Assembly: GCA_003013855.2 (NCBI GenBank)
Contig: PVNU02000875.1
Coordinates: 186,001-250,000 of the forward strand
DNA: 64,000 bases
Origin: Liriodendron chinense
Lineage: Eukaryota > Streptophyta > Magnoliopsida > Magnoliales > Magnoliaceae
Reading direction: 5' to 3'
Below are positions 21,994 to 33,264 of the stretch, piece by piece (position 1 is the first letter of the stretch; every line of letters starts with the position of its first letter). The position numbers and the translations under genes were made by a program. The notes under the pieces were generated by a model. It was given only the letters and a program-made list of their open reading frames with translations. It had not been told where the DNA came from and made no database searches.

Positions 21994-22799
21994 ATGCATC
22001 ATGTCATCCATGAGAATATAGGAGGATTAAACTAGACTTTCAAGTATCCGATCGATTCTGTGAAGTAGAGACCGTACTTCGGTACGGGCAGTGTGTGGGG
22101 TGCTTAACCTCTTCCCACCCTGTAACCGTGATCCCTTACCTTGAATCTCTGGCCGCAGATCAACAGGAGTCATTTTAGATGAAGGAATCTTCGGATTCCC
22201 TTCTCTAACGTTTCTACGGGGTCTAGCCGACTGTAGATTCGAAGTAACTGGCTAGTGGCGACTCTGGTCTTATATAAACTCACTTAAACATATCCAGCTT
22301 AACACGACAACCAAACGAAGCCCTCGAGAACGAGGCAAGCCAGTGGCACAAACGGCGATTTCGCACTCACGCATCCTCATCTCCTTCTTTTCCGAAAGGA
22401 AAGGGGAAGGGAGAAGAACGTCGTGTGGGAGCGCGGAAAATCGGCGAGGGTCCACACCAACCTATTTGAGAGATCTAGAACCAACTGGATTACAAAAGAA
22501 AATTGTCAAAAGAACTCACTCATTTCACACATTTGTAGAGTTTTAACATATCATTCAAATTCAATTAGCCACAATACTCATGTCAAGTAACTGCGACAAA
22601 TCTCTACTATGCTAATAGTTGGACCCACACTAGATGGGGCATATCTTTAATATCAGATTAATACTGCATGAAGCAACTCCATCCTACTGAAGAACTCATG
22701 TGCGTATAGCAAGCCAAGGCTGTTAAGGAAGTTAAGAGTGCATCATGGCCCGATTTCAATGCATAACTTGAGGACGAGTTACTTTGAAGTGGAGAGGTC

Positions 22800-23369
22800 T
22801 GATGTAAAGAAAGAGCCCTCTGATGAAGGATAAGGATCACGCACATTCCTATCTCACATGGGCCGGAAATGATTTTAAGGAAAGTGGAAGAAATTTACCA
22901 GATTTCATAGGCCCGATGGATTACTCGACGGATTTGGTCCGTCACTTAAAGATTTTTCTGAATCGCAAGGCTGAACTCTCTGGATGGTTTCTGCCTATTT
23001 TGACCAATCGTGTCGAATGGTCAATACTCAACTTTGACTGGTCGACAGATCAGATCAACAAGTCGAAGGGCTTTGACATATTTGCATGAACTTGCAAGAT
23101 TTTTCTGATTTAGTTTGCTTATTTGATTAAGACTTTCCTAATGCATATCTAGGGTTTGATAGGATTATTTAAGCTCGTTTATTTTCGTTGTTAAACATCC
23201 TTCATTATTATTAATCAAATTTTGACTTTGGTCATTTCTTCTCCTGGATTCGAGATTTTCCCTCATGGATTCGAAGAAGCTCTGTTGAGGATTTTGAAGA
23301 GCTCCGTGAATTCGGAGTAGTTATCCCGTGAAGAAGATAGCGATCGACCTCACCACGTCCCTCACGTCA
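22800..23369 (+). repeat. Duplicated copy of the non-autonomous element's 3' LTR
   Basis: TGATGTAAAG...CACGTCA followed by ATAGG. Orphan LTR created by the tandem duplication rather than by transposition; it is preceded by the same pol tail sequence as 18,142-18,283. Confidence 0.85.
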
Positions 23370-23889
23370 ATAGGCCCTCAAAGAATGGAACAAGCCCCAA
23401 ATACCCAAATAAAACTTCCAATCGAATGATCATTGTCCTACAATGTGTAACGATGGTCCAAATTTAACAAAAAAGGCCAACAATAAGATGCTTGTGACTG
23501 GGACATGTCCCAACGTCGGTATCATCAAATAGAACGCTCTGATCTTTGATCCATCAGGTCCCTTAAATATATTCCACCTGATGAAGCTGTCCTTGGCCCA
23601 ATGATCACATGAGTCCTAGACAAGGGAGAAGATGAGGTGTTACCCAGGTAACACCTTAGTGGGTGTCCCAACGTTATTGTGGGGCCCACCTTGATGATGT
23701 GTTTTATATCTATGTCGTCCACTCATTTTATAGTTCATTTTAGGGGGTGGTCCCAAAAGTTAAGCATATCCAAATATCAGGTGTACCACACCACAGGAAA
23801 CAGTGGTTATTGAACACCTAGTGCCCTTAAAAACTTCCTAAGGCCTGCTATAAGCAGATTGGTAATGTTTATTTTCCATATGAATAAAT

Positions 23890-24640
23890 ATGAACACCTA
23901 CTATAAAAATTAATCTTTTTATCGCGAATCAACTCGTTGCTAGAAATTCAAAACTCGTCGCAAAAGTGTTTTAGCGATGAGTGTCGCTCGTCACTAATTT
24001 TGTTGCAGATACTGGCGTCACAAATTATATTTTGCGACGAAAACACCAACTCGTCGCCAATTAGTTAATTATTTGCGACGACCTAATAATTCATCGCAAA
24101 ATATAGCTAATTAGCGACGAGTTGACACGTCGCCGTTACATATCGTAAAACGTCGTTAAATATGAAACTCATCGCTGATAAAAACATTTTGCGACAAATC
24201 CACTCATCGCTAATAAAGACATTTTGCGACAAATCCACTCATCGCTAATAAAGACATTTTGCGACAAATCCACTCGTCGCTAAAAATGCAAAACTTCGTC
24301 ACAAAAGCTTTTGTGACGAGTATTACTTATCGCCAATTTTTTCGCAGATACGGCGTCACAAATTATATTTAACGACGAAAACACCAACTCGTCGCCAATG
24401 AGTTAATTATTTACGCGAATTAATAACTTGTCATAAAACATAGCTAATTAGCGACGAGTTGAACGTCACCATTGCATACAAAAAAATATCGCTAAAGATA
24501 TATCTCGTCGTTAATAAAGACATTTTCCGACAAGTTCACTCATCACAAAAGCCTTTTTGCGACAAGCGTTTGTCGTCGCCAATTATATTTATTGATTTAC
24601 TAGTGACAAGTAAAATTCATCACTAATAGAAATATTTTTT
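23890..24640. repeat. GCGACGAGTT / AACTCGTCGC subterminal repeat array (copy B)
   Basis: Same motif array as 19,386-20,040. A ~31-bp unit (ACAAATCCACTCATCGCTAA with flanks) is repeated three times near 24,190-24,280, a local expansion absent from copy A. Confidence 0.65.
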
Positions 24641-25109
24641 TAATATTTTTTCTATTTTTAATTTTTTATGTTTTTCCTTATTTGAACCAATTAATCCAAC
24701 AAAATAACATGTATCAATCGATATTCATCATCATCCATTGAAATATAAAAATAATTTTATTAAATTAAATTAAAATCAAATTTACAATAATTCTGAATAC
24801 ATATAAAATCAATTAATCCAACAAAATAACATGTAAACGTGTCTAAATTTTTCAATAAAAAACAATAAAAAAAAAAAGAAACGCGTCCTCAATAGTGCGA
24901 TGGGGCCCAGTAAGATAGCACTAGTCTATATCCAAATTTTCCAATAAAAATCAATAAAATAAAAAAAGAAACGCACATCATCAATGATGCGATGGGGCTC
25001 GGTAAGATAACACCAGTCTATAAGAAAATCTACAAAATAATTTAAATAAATTATGATTAGTGATCCTATTATACACTACTTGCATATATAATTTAAATGT
25101 AAAACTTAC

Positions 25110-25407
25110 CATTGAGGATGTGATTAGGGTAGCTGCAACATGAGGATCCTCCAATTGAGCCTGTCATGTCCATATATCCTTTATCGTCCCCTGTATGACC
25201 TGCACCTCAGTCCTAAGCTCAATCGATGTTGCCTTTGCATGCTCGGCCCTCCTTGTAGCCTCATCTGCATCAGCATGGCTATGATGGGTCGATGCAGGCA
25301 CCTCTCCATGCCCGAGCCTACGGATTGCTAGATCCAAACCAAAGGCCCAAAAGCATGCCTCGTCTCCTATCAACAGTGCAGTGCCCTCCGACTCGGATAG
25401 TATGAAG
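25110..25407 (-). pseudogene. CACTA-associated ORF exon, copy B
   Basis: Minus-strand exon with acceptor CTATAG and donor GTAAGT. The frame is open and encodes RRLGHGEVPASTHHSHADAD, then EATRRAEHAKATSIELRTEV and IQGTIKDIW, a helical, probably coiled-coil stretch. The combination with GCGACGA subterminal repeats suggests the C-terminal part of a CACTA-encoded protein. I cannot name the family with certainty. Another likely exon end lies at 25,503 (donor GTAAGAATT). Confidence 0.45.
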
Positions 25408-25835
25408 CTATAGCATATCATTCCGCAATATTAACAAAGCATTATGAGTATGAAATGAACAAGTAATAAAACAACTTTAAAATAAGTTAGAACAATTCTT
25501 ACATATAGCTTCCCGCAAGGCAATCACCCAAGTGTTTGTCATCTTCCTTGTGTATGTTTTCCGATAGAAAGAATGAGATACACGTACTTGCTTCTAGATA
25601 AGTAGGGTTACAATTGCGGATCCATCTAGCCAACCTATTTGAGAGATCTAGAACCAACTGGATTACAAAAGAAAATTGTCAAAAGAACTCACTCATTTCA
25701 CACATTTGTAGAGTTTTAACATATCATTCAAATTCAATTAGCCACAATACTCATGTCAAGTAACTGCGACAAATCTCTACTATGCTAATAGTTGGACCCA
25801 CACTAGATGGGGCATATCTTCAAGATCAGATTAAT

Positions 25836-27284
25836 CATAGCACATCTCATCTAATCGATGGACATTTCTTTGTTGAATCCAAACTGGTGGTCATCTTTCT
25901 TTTGGCGCCATTTATGACGTCCATGAATGAGCCTGGGCCTGAATCAAGACGCATTTCTTAAAAGGGGTTGAGCACAAATACAAGTTGCATGCATCATTCA
26001 CTTAATGCAGGCCATCCTAACTGTGTGCCCCATAGGGGACAGGGCTTAGTCCAGACATCACATTCAACAAACAATCCAAATCACTCAACCCATGTCTCAA
26101 ATGGATAGAAAGAAAATCGATCAATGGTCCATATTCAACAAGAAAATGTCCATTGACTCAACAGTTACAATTGCATCACTGGTTTGTTTTTCTAGCTGTG
26201 CAAATCATCAAATCAAACCACAGCCTAGACAACCTGAATCAAGTATGACTTCCATGCCAAGTATGTCCCTCTATACTCTACCAAAGTATCATAATAGTCC
26301 TTCAAAACCAACAACAAAAAGCCCAAACCTCACTGAAAGATAATAAATACTTCTCTTAAGAGCACAAAAAAAAAAAAAATCAGCACAAATGAAACTTCAA
26401 GCATTGATTTCAAGCTAGACCCCAATTCACCTTCCACTACATGAAAAAAATTAAAGTCATATACCCAACAAATAACATGAAAATTAGATCAAGATGAACA
26501 AGGAAACAATATACAAAGACCATGGTGATTTAGAACTATTTCTGCAAGTTATGGTACAACATGAAGACAATTCTCATTCGGATTTAAAACTATCCCTATC
26601 ATGAGTTTGGAATGTCACATTGCTCGGATTCAAAATTCTAGGATATAAAATGCAAAAAATATATAAATTGTATGATAAACGAAGGCTCTGTATGGTTCAT
26701 GGCTACTTCATGAGGAGAGAATAATTTGTGATTTTGTAATTTATTAGAATTCCATGAATTCCAAAATTGGGCACTTATGTATTGTATTGGAAAGGAGCTA
26801 TTTCACATCCACATGACAGGCTTTTCATGAAGTTTTTTTTTGGGGGGGGAATTTCCGCTATAAGTAGAAATCTAAAAATTTGTGAATTATTTTTCTCACA
26901 GCCTAGTATAGTCCAAAAACACCATATGCCACTCATGACAGTAATCAGAATAAAATTTAGAAAACTTGAGTAAAAATCACTACCTATGTATTCGTAGAAA
27001 TGTGCTACAGTAAACCTGTCAGAATTCAGAAAGCTTGCTCATGTGACATGCTTGTAGGATCCCTGCTCATCTACACATGACAGAGAAAATATATCATTTA
27101 TGACCCTGAAATGTAAGTGAAACTACGAACAAGAATTATCAAGAAATGCAATTGTAGTGAAATAATAATCCCACACAAGAAAAAAAGGTAAAACAGGTAG
27201 TTCCCATTGTATATCTGTTACAAAATGAATTATTAGATCATTTGTAATTAAAATATTCCTTACTTTTTTTCATGTTGCCTATCA
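25836..27284. other. Intergenic DNA, no gene recognised
   Basis: AT-rich, with an A run near 26,370 and a G run near 26,840. A small open frame at 26,092-26,343 has no recognisable motif. Confidence 0.4.
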
Positions 27285-28060
27285 ACATCCATAACACTCG
27301 CAAACAGCGCAATACATATAATTATCTGCATTGATTCTCTTTTACAGCTCACGGTCCTTACCATTCTTATCTTTCGCCATATCCAGTGCAATTGGAATCT
27401 AATAGGAAACACAGCATAGCATGTGAACATAGGATTCGGTTTTTTCAGTACCAAATCAAACAAGCAATACAAACCTTGCTAGCAAGCAGGAAAGGAAACC
27501 ATTGGATAAGGTCCAAATCATGATCAGCCCAATATGGAACAAGCAACCAAGTCCATTTTCCTGAAATTTTGAATGAGCTTACATTTGTTGATATGATAAA
27601 TGACAGCAATAAGAAATTAAGAAACAATACTTGATGAATCTCCTTAACATAATTAGCTCTGGGAACCAATATTTCAAGATTCACAAAAGTTCAGGAAAAA
27701 AAAATTCAGTCTCAGATACACCAATTACCTGTTACTTATTAAATCTTCCTCTCTAAAACTACTAATAATTTTGTTCCATAGTTGGGCAAATTTTGCAGCT
27801 TGCTTCGCTTTATTAGATGTGATATGAAATAACAAATTCATGTCCATGTAATTTCAAAGTTGATAATTGGAGTTATTACTAACTCCATAAAATAGTAGCA
27901 ACCACGAGTTTACAACAAAAAAGAGATGATCGTTCTAGCAGTCTGATGCACAGTTGAAGGAGCTTCTGACCTCAACAAATTTGCGAGATAACGTGGCCTT
28001 AAGACCTTTCTTCTTAGTCTCAGTCTTCTCCAATGGAACTAACCAAGCATTAAAAGCAAC
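27285..28060 (-). pseudogene. Callose synthase (GSL/CalS) pseudogene fragment, four exons
   Basis: Callose synthases make beta-1,3-glucan at the plasma membrane. The segment corresponds to the cytoplasmic region before the catalytic loop. Exon a (28,060-27,971): AFNAWLVPLEKTETKKKGLK then ATLSRKF. Exon b (27,823-27,729): SNKAKQAAKFAQLWNKIISS then FREEDLISNR, donor GTAATT. Exon c (27,560-27,475): LLVPYWADHDLDLIQWFPFL then LASK, donor GTTTGT. Exon d (27,398 to ~27,285): IPIALDMAKDKNGKDREL, a stop, then KRINADNYMYCAVCECY. Lesions: the exon b acceptor reads CAT instead of CAG, exon c has two extra bases near its start, and exon d has TAA where family members have Lys. Retained introns show a DNA-level copy. 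Confidence 0.88.
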
Positions 28061-28215
28061 CATTCTGTACATACCCACCAACATCGTAGTCCAAAGCACC
28101 ACATCCCTTTGAGGAATTTCATCAAACACGCAGCGTGCATCCTAATTCCACGAAGACAACATAGAAAAATGCCATCATCGATGCCACAAACACGTTCATC
28201 ACCAACACCACCTTT
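28061..28215 (-). pseudogene. PPR-protein fragment fused to the callose synthase fragment
   Basis: Directly upstream of the callose synthase exon on the same strand, with no gap, is DARCVFDEIPQRDVVLWTTM, then LVGMYRM. This is a pentatricopeptide-repeat signature (organelle RNA-binding proteins). Further upstream in another frame is NVFVAS, also PPR-like, so there is a frameshift near 28,140. Only about one repeat survives. Confidence 0.6.
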
Positions 28216-29060
28216 TCACACAAATGCTAATTATGTCAATTAGAAGGATGCATTTTTTTTTAAGATAACCAGGGGGCGCATGTAGTGGCTCCCTTGGAAA
28301 AGGATAATTAGCAAATCACCATCATCGGAATGAAATAAAACAGTATTCAACATTTAAATCTCTCAGGACAAGCTCCAATATCATAAAACAAAATGGAAGC
28401 AAACAAATGAATAAAATAATATCAGTATTTTATAAAATGAATTGACAAACTTCAACAACCATCCATGATTATCATCTAACGAACTTACCCTTGCAAACTT
28501 AGCAAGAGGAACCTTGTCTTCATTTCTCAGCCAGCCATCTTGCAACTTCTTATATGCTTCATTGATCTTCCCTTGCTTACTCACACAAGATATGTCTCGC
28601 TGAAACAAATCCAAAGGCCAAAGAATATTAGAAGAGATGAACTTGGAAAAACTATGGAACTTACACATGGTGACCATAGATTACAGCCTCATCGATGAAA
28701 TATTTTCCTTTGAAAATTATACCTGCAATGTTTCTAGCCTCCCATCAATTTTGTAGCTTGTCATGATGGCTTTCATGTTCCTACTAAGATTTTTTTTTGA
28801 AAGGTAACACTACAAGCGATTGAACCACCATCTCTACCAGCTCATCTAATGAGCAGGAGACTATAAATATAAGCAACTAGTTAACATCATAGCTGAAGGG
28901 CTTAACTAGGCAAAACATGAATAAACATCCAATAATATTTTGTGCTTTAAATAAAATAATACAAATCCATGATTGGCATAATCACTCTAATGGTCCCAAT
29001 AATTAACACTATGGCATAACATCTTGGATAAGCATATTCAAACCTCTTTTCACAGATAAC

Positions 29061-29061
<1 letters not shown>
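28216..29061. other. Intergenic DNA around the isolated exon-like segment
   Basis: AT-rich with short T and A runs. Apart from 28,492-28,604 nothing recognisable. Confidence 0.35.
28492..28604 (-). pseudogene. Isolated exon-like segment, function unknown
   Basis: Bounded by TTTGTTTCAG and GGTAAGTTC on the minus strand. It encodes RDISCVSKQGKINEAYKKL, then QDGWLRNEDKVPLAKFAR. It may be a third captured gene piece. KQGKINEAYKKL is loosely PPR-like, but this is not secure. Confidence 0.35.

Positions 29062-29096
<35 letters not shown>
29062..29096. repeat. Poly(C) tract
   Basis: 35 consecutive C. This is rare in plant DNA, and its length is likely to be unreliable in the assembly. Confidence 0.9.
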
Positions 29097-29098
<2 letters not shown>

Positions 29099-29773
29099 CA
29101 CTTTGCACCATAATAACTTGTCTTGGTTTACAACTCTACCAAACGGGGCCCATGTTCAATAATCCAGACTATTTAACTATTGAGTTGCACCTTAGATGGA
29201 GAATGCCCCAAAACCTCCTAGATTGGAAGATCACTGGGTCTAGTGTTAGGAACATTTTCAGTTCGATGTGGAACAATATTGTATTTCTCTTCTCAACAGC
29301 CCATCCGTATGTCACTGATTGAATTGTCAAAGATTGCCCCATTCACAGCGGGACAAGAATGCACTGGATTGATGAACCATGCGCTCCACTTCTCAGAAAT
29401 GTGTATAACGTAGAAAGATACAGGCCATGCATCATATATTCCTCATTTTCAGATACAGGGGTTTTCAATTTCTGGTAATGATAGCGAATTCAATACTATT
29501 TTGACAAATCTGAAAATGAATCCATTCTGAAACAAGATTCATAGCAATAACCAAAACCTCAACGCTGCATCCATGAAATTTGTGGCTTATAAAAAACCCG
29601 ACCCGACTCAAATCCGACCAAAAATCCATGAAATAGGGTGTAGAACCGTTGGGGTTTTTTATTTTGAATCAGGGATGGCCGGATAGGGGTTTGAGTAGTG
29701 GATAGTGGACCACGTCGGCAAAACGGAATGGCAAATGGACCGGGGCGACGCGTCAGGCAAGGGTTTTCGATCG

Positions 29774-29774
<1 letters not shown>
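29097..29774. other. Intergenic DNA, no gene recognised
   Basis: No clear coding or repeat signal. The open frames that overlap its right end are artefacts of the GA tract. Confidence 0.35.

Positions 29775-29833
<59 letters not shown>
29775..29833. repeat. (GA)n microsatellite
   Basis: About 29 GA units. Read in other frames it makes false RE/SL-repeat proteins on both strands. Confidence 0.95.
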
Positions 29834-29836
<3 letters not shown>

Positions 29837-29944
29837 GGGGTTTTGGAGATGTATTCCAAAAAACTAGAAAGAGAGGGTTGGGACAGGGAGAACGGATGAT
29901 GGTTGTGATGGATTCCCGCCAGGGGTAGGTTGCGATTGAGACGA

Positions 29945-30085
29945 TTGACAGTGGTGGTGGTGCGGCGAAGAGGGATTTCACCTGCCGATGATGATTGATG
30001 GTGGTGGTGTGCGGGGAAGAGGGATTTCACCGCCGATAATAATTGATGGAGGTTTTAGAGATGGGTTGTGATGGATTCCACCTGC
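29945..30085. repeat. ~50-60 bp short tandem repeat
   Basis: The block GGTGGTGCGGCGAAGAGG then GATTTCACCTGCCGATGATG recurs at ~30,001 and in degraded form near 30,075, followed by a second (GA)n at 30,140-30,167. Confidence 0.6.
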
Positions 30086-30135
30086 CGATTGACGAGATGC
30101 TCGACGGAGAAGATCACGCCCGGATTTGAGATGTT

Positions 30136-30173
<38 letters not shown>

Positions 30174-30269
30174 CAAGTGAAGCATTCTGGCGGTATAAGA
30201 TTTTCGATTTCCCCCCTAAATGATGGACGCGGATTTCCTGCAAAGGTTCGCATGAAGTTCCTGCATAGG

Positions 30270-30965
30270 AACCTTGGTGGGGCCCACCGTGATGTTTGTT
30301 AAAAATCCACCCCGTCTATCCGTTTAGTGATTTAATTTTAGGCGTGAAAACAAAAACGAGCCGGATCCAAGACTCAAGTGGGCCGCACGAAAGGAAAAGG
30401 TGGGTAGAGAAATTCTTGCCATTGAAACTTCCCTGGGGTCCATTGTGATGTTTATATGCGATCCATACCGTTCATAACGTCATTCCTACTGGGCTCATGC
30501 CTGAAAAATGATATGGAAAAAATGGATGGACTGCATGGATACATCAAGGCGGGTCCACCTTAATGCTAACCATTGAAACCTTCCCGTGGGCCCCACTATG
30601 ATGTATCTGTTTTATCCATGCCGTCCATTAAATATTAAAAATTATTTTAGGCTTGATTGAAAAAGTGAGGCAGATCTAAATCTCAAGTGGACCACACTAC
30701 GAGAAAACAGTAGTGATTGAATGTCCACTGTTGAAAACCTCTTAGGGCCCACTGTAATGTTCATTTCACATCCAACCTCTTGATTAGGTCATGCACACCC
30801 TAGATGTTGGGAATAAACAAATATCAAGCCGATCCGAAACTTTCATAGCCCCGTAGAAGCTTTTAATGGTAGTTATTCAATTAACATTGTTTCCTGTTAT
30901 ATGAACTCATAGCATAAAATGACCTCCAAAAATCTTGAAAAATATATGAACAGCATCGATGAAAG
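30270..30965. repeat. Two adjacent foldback repeat pieces
   Basis: GGGGCCCACCGTGATGTTTG near 30,278 starts the first piece. GGGCCCCACTATGATGTATC near 30,590 starts the second. Both carry the GATCCAA...CTCAAGTGGGCC and TTTATATG/TTCATTTCAC landmarks of the family. Right arms are truncated. Confidence 0.7.
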
Positions 30966-30999
30966 ACATAAATCATGGTGGGACCACAAACCATCGACA

Positions 31000-31400
31000 A
31001 CTAGCCATGAGCTAGTGGCAAGGACACTATCCATATGCATATGTAATCATAATTGTGTGGGGCATAAGTCGATGTATTTTATATATATCCATCCCATCCA
31101 TCTATTCTTTCGTATCATCTTAGGATGCAATACAAACCTAAGAAGATCCAAATCTCAATTGGACTATACTACCACTAAAAATAGTAATGAATGATCATAA
31201 AATTGTTTGTGGGTCAAAAATGTTTTGGATGAAGCTAATAGTTGTATTTACCTTTCATCCAGATCTTTTAGACATTATCAACATGGTAGATTGCAAGTAA
31301 ACATTACCAACACCTTACGATAGGCAATTTGGAATTTTTAATGTTGAGACACCAAATTACCATTATTTCTTGTGATGTGATCCATCTTAAATATGGATTT
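31000..31400. repeat. Diverged foldback-like repeat
   Basis: Contains GTGGGGCATAAGTCGATGTA, CATCCCATCCATCTATTC and TGCAAGTAAACATTACC, weaker matches to the foldback family. Confidence 0.45.
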
Positions 31401-31439
31401 GTTCAATTTTTGCTACCTTGTCAAAATAAAACAATCTAC

Positions 31440-33140
31440 GTTGGCTTGTATGGTTCGATCGTTGATTAGAGGTTGATCAGATGGTTAATAGCACTTTTGT
31501 ATTGTCTGATGGTTAATTGGGAGGTCGATCAGGCGATCATTGGTAATGCGCAATATTTGATCGTCGATCAAGAACTTAATGAAACAATCTATGTGGTCTA
31601 TACCATTCGATCGTTGATTAGAGGTTGATCGGGCGATCGTTGGTGATGAGCACCATTTGATCATCGATCGAGGACTTGATGAAGTGATGTATAGCGGTTT
31701 TCACTATTTGATAGATGATTGGAGGTTGATCGGATGGTCGACAACACTTTATGTCGTCCAATTGTTGATTGGAAGGTCGATCGGGCGATTATCAACGATG
31801 TGCACCATTTGATCGTTAATTGAGGATTTGATGACATGATTTACGATGATTTGTACCATTCTACCGTTGATTGGAGATTGATTGGATGGTCGACGATACT
31901 TTATGTCGTCTAATCGTTGGTTAGAAGGTTGATTGGGTGATCATCGATAATGTGCACCATTTGATCGTTAATTGGGGACTTGATAACACGATCTACGGTG
32001 ATTTGTACCATTCCACCATTGATTGGAGGTTGATCAGATGGTCAACAACACTTTGTCATCTGATGTTTGATTAGGAGGTCGATCAAGTGATCATCAATAA
32101 TGTGGATTGTTCCATCATCTATTGTGAACTTAATGAAATTATCTAAGTTGGTATGTACCGTTCGATCGTTGATTGAAATTTCTTCAGATGGTCGAGAAAA
32201 CTTTGCATCATTCGATTGTTGATTAAGAGGTTGATCGGGCGACTGTCGATAATGTGCAACATTCAATCATCAATCGGGGACTTGATGAAGCAATGTAAGG
32301 TGGTTTCCACCATTCGATAGAGGATTAGAGGTTGATGGGATGGTCGACAACATTTTATGACATTATATCGTTAATAGGGAGGTTGATCGGGCAATCGTCG
32401 GTGATGTGTACCGTTTGATTGTCAATTTAGGACTTGATAAAGAGATATACAATGGTTTCCACCGTTTGATAGAGGATTGGAGGTTGATTGGATGGTCAAC
32501 AACAATTTATCTCATCCAATCGTTGATTAAGAAGTTGATCGGGCAATCATCAGTAATGTGCACTATTCAATCATCAATCGAGAACTTAATGAAATGATTA
32601 GACGTTGGTGTGTACCGTTCGATCATTAATTGGATGTTGATTAGATGGTCGACAACACTTTGTATTATACGATCATTGATTGAGAGGTTGATCAGGTGAC
32701 CGTCGGTGATGTGCATCGTTCGATGTCGATCGGGGAAACTTTAAAGTGATGGACGATGGTTTCCACCCTTCGATGGAGGATTGGAAGTTGATCGGATGAT
32801 CAATAATACTTTATGTCGTTCGATCATTAATTGGGAGGCTGATCAGGCGATCATCAGTGATGTGCTCCATTCGATTGTCAATCGGGGACTTGATGACATG
32901 ATCTACGGCAATCTATACAGCTCTATCGTTGATTGGGGGTTGATTGGATGGTCGGCAATACTTTATGTCGTCTGATGGTTGATTGGGAGGTCGATCGGGC
33001 GATCATCGGTAATGCACACTGTTTGATTATCGATCAAGAACTTAATGAAATGATCTATGTTGGTCTATATCGTTTGATTAATGATTGGCGGTTGATCGGA
33101 TGGTCGACAACACTTTAGGTCATTTGATCCTTAATAAGAG
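31440..33140. repeat. Tandem array, ~151-bp unit, about 11 copies
   Basis: The landmark GGTTGATCGGATGGTCGACA (with variants) recurs near 31,721, 31,873, 32,024, 32,173, 32,325, 32,479, 32,629, 32,780, 32,933 and 33,084, a spacing of 149-154 bp. Each unit divides into three diverged ~50-bp parts, each ending near GATCGTTGATT/GATCGTCGATC. Copies are clearly diverged, with many C/T and G/A differences. No protein is encoded. Confidence 0.9.
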
Positions 33141-33264
33141 GTCGATCAGGAGACCGTGTATTATTATCCAGGAATTCGAATTTCATCGGGAAAAAGTGTA
33201 TTATTACCCACGAAATTAGTTTTGTCAGTAAAAATTTCCTGGGTAAAGATCATTTTTTTTTTAT

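Larger units (their letters stand above)
20930..22456 (+). mobile_element. Solo LTR, 1,527 bp, probably Tat/Ogre-like gypsy
   Basis: Starts TGTAGACACC and ends GGTCCACA (TG...CA) with a perfect 5-bp duplication CCAAC on both sides (20,925-20,929 and 22,457-22,461). The uninterrupted site is present in tandem copy B at ~25,630. A TATA box (CTATAAATACCCC near 21,400) fits a U3/R border. No internal region or second LTR is present. It contains a GAGTCAACCCG repeat and a ~135-bp internal tandem duplication. Group assignment rests on remembered downstream LTR motifs (GTGAAGTAGAG, GGTGCTTAACC, TAGTGGCGACTC). Confidence 0.85.
18142..22662. repeat. Tandem duplication, copy A (interrupted)
   Basis: Direct copy of 22,658-25,835, starting at TTAATACTGCATGGAGCAAC. 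It holds the end of the non-autonomous element (with its 3' LTR), a foldback half and the CACTA-like end. It is interrupted by a 1,527-bp insertion at 20,930-22,456. Without that, it is ~3.0 kb. Confidence 0.9.
22658..25835. repeat. Tandem duplication, copy B
   Basis: Begins at the junction CAGATTAATACTGCATG and ends CAGATTAATCATAG. It matches copy A through the LTR, foldback half, subterminal array and CACTA-like exons. It lacks the solo LTR. It has its own extra ~120 bp at ~24,718-24,838 and extra repeat units near 24,190-24,250. Confidence 0.9.

Noticed and set aside
28492..28604. Possible further callose synthase exon (KVPLAKFA resembles AAKFAQ)
   Set aside because: It lies 5' of exon a while that motif belongs 3' of it, and the true AAKFAQLWNK exon was found at 27,729-27,823.
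29559..30253. Several long open frames on both strands with SL, RE and ER repeats
   Set aside because: They are translations of (GA)n microsatellites and have no domain outside the tract.
32042..33118. Repeated 60-75 residue frames with similar sequence
   Set aside because: They arise from the 151-bp tandem array; frames are not kept from unit to unit.
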